The position numbers and the translations under genes were made by a program. The notes under the pieces are model-generated. The model was not told where the DNA came from, did not search any database, and saw only the letters and a list, made by a program, of their open reading frames with translations. Positions 7,705 through 14,620 of a stretch of DNA of 64,000 nucleotides are shown in pieces. Each line of letters begins with the position of its first letter. Within the stretch, counting starts at the first letter, position 1. The stretch is from a virus: the IMG/VR virus record IMGVR_UViG_3300034050_000451, positions 1 to 64,000 of that record; one strand, 5' to 3'.

Positions 7705-8160
7705 ATGAAACTGATTCTACTTTTAATTAATTTTTTATTTGTGTTTGATTGTTACTCACAAATTAAAATCGATGATGTTGGTGATAATTGGAAAGCAAAG
7801 GTAGCTACTTCATTATCACTAATAAAACAAGTTGACCCTAATAAATATGAATTAATTAATGATGTATGTAAACATATCACCTATTGGGATGGTGATTTTT
7901 CAACAACAGAAGATTCAGTTACCATAATGATATCCCAAAAAGATATGAGGTTTAATTCAATAAATAACATAGCAGCTATATTAGTGCATGAATCTAAACA
8001 TTTATTTTATTTAAAGCATAACATAAAATTACCTCCGAATTATGAGGAAATATTAGCATATCATTATGAATTGGAATTCCTATCAAAAATACCTAATGTA
8101 GAACCTTGGTTGGTTAACAACGCACTTAAGAATATAGAATATTATGGTTTAGTTAAATAA
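7705..8160 (+). CDS. Secreted HExxH metallopeptidase-like protein
   Basis: 151 aa, the only convincing plus-strand gene. An N-terminal signal peptide (MKLILLLINFLFVFDCYSQ) is followed by a small helical domain with the zincin motif H95-E-S-K-H99 preceded by hydrophobic residues (AAILVHESKHLFYL), and downstream acidic residues E114/E115 in NYEEILAYHYE that could supply the third zinc ligand as in gluzincins. The protein is small for a peptidase, and substrate and activity are unknown. It converges on the endolysin gene (13 bp apart) and diverges from the T9SS-tagged gene. The opposite strand suggests separate control or recent acquisition. A signal-peptide-bearing accessory (moron-type) role is an inference. 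Confidence 0.7.
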   Translation: MKLILLLINFLFVFDCYSQIKIDDVGDNWKAKVATSLSLIKQVDPNKYELINDVCKHITYWDGDFSTTEDSVTIMISQKDMRFNSINNIAAILVHESKHLFYLKHNIKLPPNYEEILAYHYELEFLSKIPNVEPWLVNNALKNIEYYGLVK

Positions 8161-8173
8161 ACCAACCCCCATA

Positions 8174-8995
8174 TTACTTTAATAAGTTATAGTATTCTTT
8201 GAAGTGTTTGATTCTATCAGCTAATCCAATAGTACCACCATTTACTCTTTTAGTTACCGATGTTACAGTAGCATCATCAAAACCTTTATCACAAATAGAC
8301 CAAAGTTTATTTGAATCAAAGAAAAATGCAGCAGAAGCTAATGGATATTTAGTTGCTACCAAATCAGGATTTGCAACAGTATCTTCACCAATGAATTTAG
8401 CGAAGTTAGTATAGTTAGATTTACCAGTTAATTGAATATAACCACGTCCACGAAATTTAAATCCGTCTTTAGATGCTTCATCACCATTACCCATTCTTGA
8501 TGCGTAAACTTTAGATGCAATCTTTTCAGGGTTTCTAGCATATGCAGCTGCAGTTGTTGAATTAAAGTATTTTCCGAAGATTTTTACTAATCCATCTGCT
8601 GAATAGTTAACATTCTCAGTAACGGCTTTGAATCCACCACTTTCGTGTCCACATTGTGCTAAGAAATGAGCTAATCTTAGAGGAGTTGTAATATTGAATT
8701 TAGAAGCAGTGTCTGGAATTTGAGCAATTACAGAATCAGGAACGTGTCCTTTAAGAGCTGCCAATTTAAATGAAGATGCTGGTACAGCAACAGAAGGAGT
8801 TGGAGTACTTGCACCCAATCCCATCTTTTCCCAAGTAGCATCACCAACGATACCATCAGCAGTTAATCCATTTTTTGTTTGCCAAGCTTTTACAGCTGAT
8901 TCAGTACCAGCACCAAAAACTCCATCAGCGGTTAAACCTAATTTTGCTTGTAATTTTTTTACATTTTCGTTATTATCACCTTTTTTAACTAACAT
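8174..8995 (-). CDS. Endolysin: peptidoglycan-binding domain plus GH19 chitinase-like domain
   Basis: 273 aa. Residues 1-60 form a PG_binding_1 domain (VKKLQAKLGLTADGVFGAGT...AVKAWQ...GIVGDATW). A Thr/Pro linker leads to a GH19-type lysozyme domain: RLAHFLAQCGHESGGFKAVTEN with probable catalytic E118, NYSADGL, MGNGDE, and FRGRGYIQLTG. This domain order is common in phage endolysins that cleave the glycan strand of peptidoglycan. There is no signal peptide, so release through a holin is expected; the two-TM protein at 4235-4597 is a candidate. Confidence 0.9.
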   Translation of the reverse strand: MLVKKGDNNENVKKLQAKLGLTADGVFGAGTESAVKAWQTKNGLTADGIVGDATWEKMGLGASTPTPSVAVPASSFKLAALKGHVPDSVIAQIPDTASKFNITTPLRLAHFLAQCGHESGGFKAVTENVNYSADGLVKIFGKYFNSTTAAAYARNPEKIASKVYASRMGNGDEASKDGFKFRGRGYIQLTGKSNYTNFAKFIGEDTVANPDLVATKYPLASAAFFFDSNKLWSICDKGFDDATVTSVTKRVNGGTIGLADRIKHFKEYYNLLK

Positions 8996-9017
8996 AGTAT
9001 ATTATTTTATTTAATTG

Positions 9018-9413
9018 TTATTTTTTAAAATGACCGGAATCTATAATTTTAAAGTCATTTCCATTTCTATCTATCATTTGGTAGTGAGCTTCTATCAACC
9101 CAAACCATTCATCTATATGATTTAATACTTGAGTTGCAGTAAAATCTGAACAACTATATAAATCAAATTGGAACATTGGTGGATTATCATTATCCCAAAC
9201 GTGAATACTAGCATGCGATGTTGCTAATGTTACTGTTCCCGTTATTCCTTCGTTGCCCGGTTCGTTAACATAAACCGATGTAGGACCGGCAACTACTTTC
9301 ATTCCTACTTTATTAACTAATTCACTAAACCAAACGTTTAGTATTTTTTCCGTTTGAGGTGGAGTTTTAATGCTTCCCTTTACAAGTAAATGTAAATGAT
9401 TTGGTATAAACAT
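9018..9413 (-). CDS. speD: S-adenosylmethionine decarboxylase-like (SpeD-type) protein
   Basis: 131 aa, the usual length of bacterial-type SpeD proenzymes. It shows NHLHLLVKG near the N-terminus and the signature LATSHASIHVWD followed by FDLYSC. Aligned to the family, S66 would be the serine converted to pyruvoyl, H71 the processing His and C88 the catalytic Cys, with near-normal spacing (5 and 22). The residue before the processing serine is Thr, not the usual Glu. SpeD makes decarboxylated AdoMet for spermidine synthesis; relatives are known in cyanophages as auxiliary metabolic genes, and some homologues use other amino-acid substrates. No partner aminopropyltransferase is visible in the window. 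Confidence 0.75.
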   Translation of the reverse strand: MFIPNHLHLLVKGSIKTPPQTEKILNVWFSELVNKVGMKVVAGPTSVYVNEPGNEGITGTVTLATSHASIHVWDNDNPPMFQFDLYSCSDFTATQVLNHIDEWFGLIEAHYQMIDRNGNDFKIIDSGHFKK

Positions 9414-9439
9414 TTTAGATATTCCTTATTGTTTTTTTG

Positions 9440-9835
9440 TTATTTAAATTCTATAACCTCAAATACTCTAGTTTGTATTCGTTTTGTACCATCTGTATTG
9501 GTAAGTATTATTGAGTTCTTAAATTTGGCCCAATCCAACATAAATTTGTTATCCAATACTCCATTATTTTCTTCTTTCACCAATTGGTTTAAAGCATTAA
9601 TTGTGTATAAGGTATTTGATTCTTTTTTTCTATGAATAAGAATTGTATCCTCTAATGGATATGTTGGTTTATATTCGGTATTGATATTGTACGTTATGTA
9701 CAATTCGGATAAATCAGTTTTGTTCTGTAAAATATAAATATAATTATAGACAATAACGTATGTCTCTCTTATATTTTGTAGAGTTTGTTGTAATCCATCT
9801 TTCGTTGTAAATGTACACAATAATTGTGTTTTCAT
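9440..9835 (-). CDS. Conserved small T4-like-phage protein of unknown function
   Basis: 131 aa, soluble, no signal peptide. It begins MKTQLLCTFTTKDGL and contains VYNYIYILQN, a DTILIHRKKESNTLYTINALN segment (quoted here in part), and DWAKFKNSIILT near the end. I associate this arrangement with a small conserved family in T4-like phages of marine hosts, but I know no function for it. It is 26 nt upstream of the SpeD-like gene and probably co-transcribed with it. Confidence 0.6.
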   Translation of the reverse strand: MKTQLLCTFTTKDGLQQTLQNIRETYVIVYNYIYILQNKTDLSELYITYNINTEYKPTYPLEDTILIHRKKESNTLYTINALNQLVKEENNGVLDNKFMLDWAKFKNSIILTNTDGTKRIQTRVFEVIEFK

Positions 9836-9872
9836 ATATTAGTTTTTATTATAAAGGGGGTTATTAATCCCA

Positions 9873-9884
9873 TATAAATATAAA
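9873..9884 (-). promoter_or_regulatory. TATATTTATA promoter-like box
   Basis: Minus-strand TTTATATTTATA sits 37 nt before the ATG at 9835, in the gap after the stop at 9905. It matches the recurring box and would start the transcript carrying the conserved protein and the SpeD-like gene. Confidence 0.45.
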
Positions 9885-9904
9885 ATTAAATTTCAAAGGT
9901 TATT

Positions 9905-11914
9905 TTATGATTTGTAAACTTCATCATTTGCTGTTTTCAATACTTTAGCAAATCGTTTATCCAATGTCATTTCAAATTTAATCTGTCCACCATACCCAAC
10001 ACCATCTTCTCTAACTTTAATTTCAGCCAATGGAATTATCTTTCCACCCACTTCAGCTTGATATCCTAAAAATGGAGGAGGACCTGTTTCAGCACTCAAC
10101 TTTTCTTTTATCATATCGTAATCAGATGTTCCAAATATGTTTTTCATAATAGCTTTATCTAATGAATTTGAACCAATTGCCATAGATTCTTCACCATCAG
10201 AAACAGCTTTGAGTGGAAATTCAGAACGAATCTCATTTAACATACCTTCTTTCATTTTTGGATTTTCCGTAATTGCCTTTATTGCATTTGATTGGAATTC
10301 TTTATGGATTTTATCATTTTCCATAATATATTGTTTAGCTATATCATTTCCACCATCTGCTAATGTTTTAATACTTGCTAATATCACTTTAGATTTAGCT
10401 CTACTTCCTTTACCTTTAATAAGGTCATTTAATGCATCTGCAAATGTAGTTCCCTTTTCATCAAATATAGTTTTTAACTTTACAGACTCATCTGAACCAC
10501 TAGCTAATAATTTTTCAATTTCTGATTTTAGGTTTGTACCAGTTTCACTTAATCTAGCTCTTTGATTTTCTTTATAAACATTTTGGTTTATGTTATCTGG
10601 TAAATCAGAATCCCATTCCATAAATTTACCAGCACCAGAATTTAAAAAGTTTACTTCAGTTGATTTTTTCAAAGAAACCTCATCTAATATCTCATCACCA
10701 TTTTCAGTTTTTATCTTAATATACATATCAGTTGAGAATCCTTTGTTTTTACCATAATCTGATAATCCCAATGATTCAACATCATCTTTAGTATCCCAAG
10801 CAGTTGCAACTATTTTTGAGTTTGGGTATTCTTTTGTAATTCTATTTAAAATAGCCTGTCTATTATTTCTAGCGGATTGAATCCAACTCTTTGTTATAAT
10901 ACGACTTCCTTCAGTTTTTAATTTTGGATTGTTTTTTATTAACTCAGCCTCATGCGTTGATAATGAATCAGTAAATTCATTAAATTCATCAGCATTCATA
11001 GATGTACCCATCATCGTCATTAACTCACCGGCCTGTGCAGATATTTGGCCTTGTCCTCCAGGTAAATCACTATAATGTGTCCATTTTGTACCATCTCCAG
11101 TTGGTTTTGTATTCATCATTCTTTCCAATGCAGTTAAATACTTTTTAGGAAATTTAGGATTTTCAATTAATGATGCTGGTAACTTATATGGTTGAGGTGG
11201 AATCGGATTTGCTATTTTTTTATTTTTAATATCAAATTCCTCATCGCTTGGTTGAATACTTTTATTAAACTCCTCACTTTCAATTGAATTTATTTTAGTA
11301 AGTGTTTTATCTTTACCAGCTATTTCTCTCTTAGGAGATGCCATTTCTTTTTCAGCAGTATCCTTAGTTGGTTGATACGCAGGGTCATTAGGTGATAACC
11401 CAGCTCTATATGAATCACCACCCTGTCCAGCAAATACAGCAGGTTGTGGTGGTTCCGCTTCAGCAGGTGCTTCGCCAGCCTTTCCAGCTTCAACATCAGC
11501 TTTATCTTCCTTTTCTTTTTCTATATTTCTATTAGGTTGTCCTTCACCACCTAATTCATTATTTATTTTTTCTCTTTCAGGTGTTCCATCAGCAGGTAAT
11601 GCTCTTTCAGCCGCTTCTCTACCAGGTTGGTCTTTAGCTAATCTAAGTAATGAACCAACTAAACCTTCTTTATCCTTACCATCTCTATCTTTGTATTTAA
11701 CGGTCTTATTAAGTGCGGGTGATGAATAGTGTTTCTCTTCACTAGCTTCAGTAAGATTTTGAATAAGTTCATTTTTTATATGAGTATATCCCCACTCATC
11801 TAATATCTCAGATATAAGATAAATGTGTGATTGTTTACTCAATATAGGATAACCTTCATCGGAACGATAGGCTAACTCATGCAATAAGTCTAAAAGGAAG
11901 TCGTTTTTCTCCAT
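9905..11914 (-). CDS. Large protein with low-complexity linker, possible nuclease-like core
   Basis: 669 aa from ATG 11914 (MEKNDFLLDLLHELAYRSDEG). A longer frame back to 12004 would overlap the upstream gene by 53 bp and is less likely. Residues 1-60 are helical. About 90-240 is charged and Pro/Ala/Glu-rich (AEAPAEAEPPQPAVF). The C-terminal 400 aa is mixed alpha/beta. The pattern STDMYIKI followed by DEVSLKKSTEVNFLNSG has a D...xExxxK look that could be a PD-(D/E)xK-like or structural motif; this is weak. A late GYQAEVGGKIIPLAEIKV segment is beta-rich. I do not recognise the family. A promoter-like box overlaps the upstream stop. Confidence 0.55.
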   Translation of the reverse strand: MEKNDFLLDLLHELAYRSDEGYPILSKQSHIYLISEILDEWGYTHIKNELIQNLTEASEEKHYSSPALNKTVKYKDRDGKDKEGLVGSLLRLAKDQPGREAAERALPADGTPEREKINNELGGEGQPNRNIEKEKEDKADVEAGKAGEAPAEAEPPQPAVFAGQGGDSYRAGLSPNDPAYQPTKDTAEKEMASPKREIAGKDKTLTKINSIESEEFNKSIQPSDEEFDIKNKKIANPIPPQPYKLPASLIENPKFPKKYLTALERMMNTKPTGDGTKWTHYSDLPGGQGQISAQAGELMTMMGTSMNADEFNEFTDSLSTHEAELIKNNPKLKTEGSRIITKSWIQSARNNRQAILNRITKEYPNSKIVATAWDTKDDVESLGLSDYGKNKGFSTDMYIKIKTENGDEILDEVSLKKSTEVNFLNSGAGKFMEWDSDLPDNINQNVYKENQRARLSETGTNLKSEIEKLLASGSDESVKLKTIFDEKGTTFADALNDLIKGKGSRAKSKVILASIKTLADGGNDIAKQYIMENDKIHKEFQSNAIKAITENPKMKEGMLNEIRSEFPLKAVSDGEESMAIGSNSLDKAIMKNIFGTSDYDMIKEKLSAETGPPPFLGYQAEVGGKIIPLAEIKVREDGVGYGGQIKFEMTLDKRFAKVLKTANDEVYKS

Positions 11915-11943
11915 AATTTCTGATTCTCTGAAACAATATTTTA

Positions 11944-11953
11944 TATAAATATT
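11944..11953 (-). promoter_or_regulatory. TATATTTATA-like box overlapping a stop codon
   Basis: Minus-strand AATATTTATA overlaps the stop of the PolA-like gene at 11952 and is 29 nt before the ATG at 11914. It matches the recurring box with one difference. Confidence 0.35.
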
Positions 11954-13217
11954 AAAGTTTCGAGTAATCAGTTCCCCAGCTAGCATTAATGGGGAATCCA
12001 CCACCTTCAGCTATCTCTTTTAACTTTTTAGCTTGAGATACATCGGAATTAGCAGGATATGAAAATAAGAATGAATCGTATGTGTATAGGGAAAGTTCTA
12101 TATCGGTATCTTTGATAAATTCCAATATTTTAGCTACCCTTTCCATATTTAATTCGGTTTCGGTCGCTTGAAGTAGGTAGTTGAACAATTTTTGCGGATT
12201 GTTTCCTTCAATCCAATCTAAGGGGATTCTCCTATGTTGTGTTTGAAGATATCCAGCTTTGGTACTCTTATCCCACAACTTCTCAATGAACTCCTTAACA
12301 CCCTTATAATAAGGTATTTGCTCAAACTCCTCAGGTATACCACCATATAGTAATTGGAACGTAATTCCTTTACCCTCACCATACTCACAACCATATTGGT
12401 CAGCTAACCATTGGTGTACGGATGTTTTGGGTAATTCGTAACCAATCAACTTACCAATAATACGTGGATGATACGCATCATAATCCATTTGTAGGAATAT
12501 GTGGTTTGGTTTTGGGATAAACACCTCTCTCGTACCATCGGATTTGTTTAGGGCAGAGAAGTTGATTCCACCAAATCGGTTGGATGGACGGGATGTAATG
12601 GTGTATGGGTTGTATTGGGTGTAAACGATATCGTTGTGTAAATGTTTAGAAGCTTGAGGCCATCTATCAAGAAATTTTTCCCTATCGACCCGAACACCAA
12701 AATGTTCTATATCTGAAAGAAGGGGAATCATCGAATCTCCAACCCAATCATTCTCTATACCAATAGTAAAAGTAGAAGATATCACTCTAAGATACTCACC
12801 CCATTTCATAATAGGTGCTATCTTGCCCAAATTATCTCGTATACCTCTTCGGGTATAGTGAGTTATAAATGGTTGGTCCTCAAAACCTATCGGATATAAT
12901 TTATTGTGTTGAAAAAATGCATCAGATTGTAAATCATTTAGGTTTTGTAAACCCAAATTACATTGAAGTAATCCCTTTTTGTTGATTACCCATTTTGCTT
13001 CCTTAGAAGTAGTCAAATCAATCGTAGGAGTCTTACAATCAATATGGTTAAATGGTACAATAAAGTCCTTATCATCAAATCTAACATATAGAAATGATAA
13101 TTTGTTATGTATAGGATGCTTTTCCAAATCAGACCATATTGGAATGATTATGGATGTCTTAGTATTCCATAAATTTAAAAACTCCGTTACTTCAGTTTGT
13201 GACTCTACTATAACCAT
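11952..13217 (-). CDS. Compact family-A DNA-polymerase-like protein
   Basis: 421 aa against about 600-900 for full PolA enzymes. Residues 160-182 carry the thumb-type pattern LLSDIEHFGVRVDREKF. Residues 206-225 (TITSRPSNRFGGINFSALNK) match the PolA TGRxSS..PNxQN region. Motif A has D245 (LQMDYDAYHPRII), motif B is GKGITFQLLYGG with K283, F287 and Y291, and motif C is LYTYDSFLF with D381. Pol I has Glu after the motif A and motif C aspartates (DYSQIE, HDE); here these positions are His and Ser, and the motif B arginine is Tyr. The N-terminal 150 residues look like a reduced exonuclease domain without a clear acidic active site. It sits between a glycosyltransferase and virion genes, not with replication genes. 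Confidence 0.65.
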   Translation of the reverse strand: MVIVESQTEVTEFLNLWNTKTSIIIPIWSDLEKHPIHNKLSFLYVRFDDKDFIVPFNHIDCKTPTIDLTTSKEAKWVINKKGLLQCNLGLQNLNDLQSDAFFQHNKLYPIGFEDQPFITHYTRRGIRDNLGKIAPIMKWGEYLRVISSTFTIGIENDWVGDSMIPLLSDIEHFGVRVDREKFLDRWPQASKHLHNDIVYTQYNPYTITSRPSNRFGGINFSALNKSDGTREVFIPKPNHIFLQMDYDAYHPRIIGKLIGYELPKTSVHQWLADQYGCEYGEGKGITFQLLYGGIPEEFEQIPYYKGVKEFIEKLWDKSTKAGYLQTQHRRIPLDWIEGNNPQKLFNYLLQATETELNMERVAKILEFIKDTDIELSLYTYDSFLFSYPANSDVSQAKKLKEIAEGGGFPINASWGTDYSKL

Positions 13218-13221
13218 CCTA

Positions 13222-13229
13222 CAAATATA
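13222..13229 (-). promoter_or_regulatory. TATATTTG box adjacent to a start codon
   Basis: Minus-strand TATATTTG is an exact match to the Bacteroidota -7 consensus TAnnTTTG. It lies only 4 nt before the ATG at 13217, so a transcript from it would have almost no leader. Confidence 0.4.
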
Positions 13230-13235
13230 CGAAAA

Positions 13236-14213
13236 TTATTTGAATTTACCAAATTTATTAGATATTTGTTTTATTTTAAAGATATAATTTGAAAAATAGT
13301 GCTGATGTGCTGATGTTATACTACCTTCATTAAAATTTCCATCTAATTTAGGTAGATATATGTTGGATTGAAATCCTTCAGTTCTTAAATAGTCAACTTT
13401 ATCTCTGATATGGAATATATCGTTCCACAAATCAGTTCCATTTACTTTTAAACCAGTATCAGTTACCCTACCTTCATTATGTACTCTAGCATAAGTCAAA
13501 ATTCGTTTTATTGAAGTGTGTGCTAATCCTAAATAATCTAAACTACCCATAACTTCCAAATCATCAACGAAATTAGAAGTTACATCAAATTTATCGATTA
13601 CTTTTAGTAAAGATGAGGTTCTCATTACATATGTGTGATAAATGCACATAATATTTGCTTTACTACAATGAATTATAGATGTAAAATGCTTTGGTTCATC
13701 ATAATAGTTAGTTGTCCAACTCCAAGGATGAGTCCAAGGGTGATTATTAGGAATTGTATATGCTGTCCATAAATCTCTTGTCTTTGGGGCCTCTAATGGA
13801 GTTTGAGTTTGATTTATTTGTTGTAATGTAGTATTCTCAAAGAATACAGCTGAACCATATGAGAAATCTAACTCAGTATGTTGTGTATATGTGTTTGATA
13901 AGTACTCTAATGTATCTTCTGCCAATAAATCATCATCATCCAATCGTACAATCAATTCACCATTAGCAAGTTTTACTCCAATTTTCCAAGAATTCTTAAA
14001 TAAATCGTATGGAGTATTTGATGTGTGGTATAAAACATCATTTTTAGGATTTTGTGATTTAAAATCTTTATAAATGTTAAAATTAACATCAGATGCTGAA
14101 TCATCAAAAATAATAACCTCCCAATTCGTATGAGATTGAAGTTGGACAGATGCCAATGCTTCTTTTAATAAATCAGGTCGGTTGTATGTACGAACTATAA
14201 CACTTATTTTCAC
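13236..14213 (-). CDS. Family 2 glycosyltransferase
   Basis: 325 aa, GT-A fold. The N-terminus KISVIVRTYNRPDLLKEAL with WEVIIFDDSASD is typical of GT2 enzymes, and the metal/nucleotide-sugar motif is GELIVRLDDDDLLAEDTLEYL (D-D-D-D core). The start codon is GTG at 14213; no in-frame ATG lies close upstream. The acceptor-side C-terminal half is not assignable. Phage GT2 proteins modify DNA bases, virion proteins or host surface glycans; the location among baseplate and fibre genes favours a virion or surface target, by inference only. A TATATTTG box lies 19 nt upstream of the GTG. Confidence 0.85.
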   Translation of the reverse strand: MKISVIVRTYNRPDLLKEALASVQLQSHTNWEVIIFDDSASDVNFNIYKDFKSQNPKNDVLYHTSNTPYDLFKNSWKIGVKLANGELIVRLDDDDLLAEDTLEYLSNTYTQHTELDFSYGSAVFFENTTLQQINQTQTPLEAPKTRDLWTAYTIPNNHPWTHPWSWTTNYYDEPKHFTSIIHCSKANIMCIYHTYVMRTSSLLKVIDKFDVTSNFVDDLEVMGSLDYLGLAHTSIKRILTYARVHNEGRVTDTGLKVNGTDLWNDIFHIRDKVDYLRTEGFQSNIYLPKLDGNFNEGSITSAHQHYFSNYIFKIKQISNKFGKFK

Positions 14214-14232
14214 TATTGCACAATTTTATATA

Positions 14233-14240
14233 CAAATATA
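14233..14240 (-). promoter_or_regulatory. TATATTTG promoter-like box
   Basis: Minus-strand TATATTTG, an exact Bacteroidota -7 element, lies 19 nt before the GTG start of the glycosyltransferase in the 32-bp gap after the baseplate operon. The position suits a host-type promoter. Confidence 0.5.
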
Positions 14241-14245
14241 TGAAA

Positions 14246-14617
14246 TTATTTTGAATTATCCAAATTATATTTAATAAATTGTATAAGATTTGGTAAATAT
14301 AGTGCTATCTTTGGTAATTTAAGTGATGTTAATTTAAGTGATGATGAATTTGAAGCTTTAATCTCTTCTTTAGTTCCTGTTAATCTCCAATCTAATGAAG
14401 CAACAGTATAAAAACTATTAGAAGCGTATTTCATCATAGCACTTTGTTTAACTTCATATATAGGTGAATCAAAATCATTTGCCTTTTGTAAAAAGTATCT
14501 GGTTATATACCCTTTTTTATAATCAAAATCACTTGGTTCCGGTAAATGCGTAACTACCCTTACCGGCCTATACTCTAATGGTAATTTAATTATATTTTTA
14601 TATCTATCCAAATTCAT
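14246..14617 (-). CDS. Conserved baseplate-operon protein of unknown function
   Basis: 123 aa, soluble. The pattern DFDYKKGYITRYFLQKANDFDSPIYEV followed by SFYTVASLDWRLTG (quoted in part) looks like a small beta-rich structural domain. It starts 3 nt after the stop of the hub-like gene and is the last member of the leftward baseplate operon. I suspect a baseplate wedge or hub accessory, but know no named relative. Confidence 0.5.
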   Translation of the reverse strand: MNLDRYKNIIKLPLEYRPVRVVTHLPEPSDFDYKKGYITRYFLQKANDFDSPIYEVKQSAMMKYASNSFYTVASLDWRLTGTKEEIKASNSSSLKLTSLKLPKIALYLPNLIQFIKYNLDNSK

Positions 14618-14620
14618 ATT

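Noticed and set aside
11915-12004. Upstream start at 12004 for the 669-aa protein
   Set aside because: It would overlap the PolA-like gene by more than 50 bp with a sequence that mirrors that gene's coding bases; ATG 11914 follows a promoter-like box at a sensible distance.
11952-13217. Single-subunit RNA polymerase, because motif C reads YDS like the HDS of T7-type enzymes
   Set aside because: The thumb pattern GVRVDREKF, the TSRPSNRFGGIN region and the K...F..LYGG motif B fit family-A DNA polymerases better, and the protein is far shorter than phage RNA polymerases.
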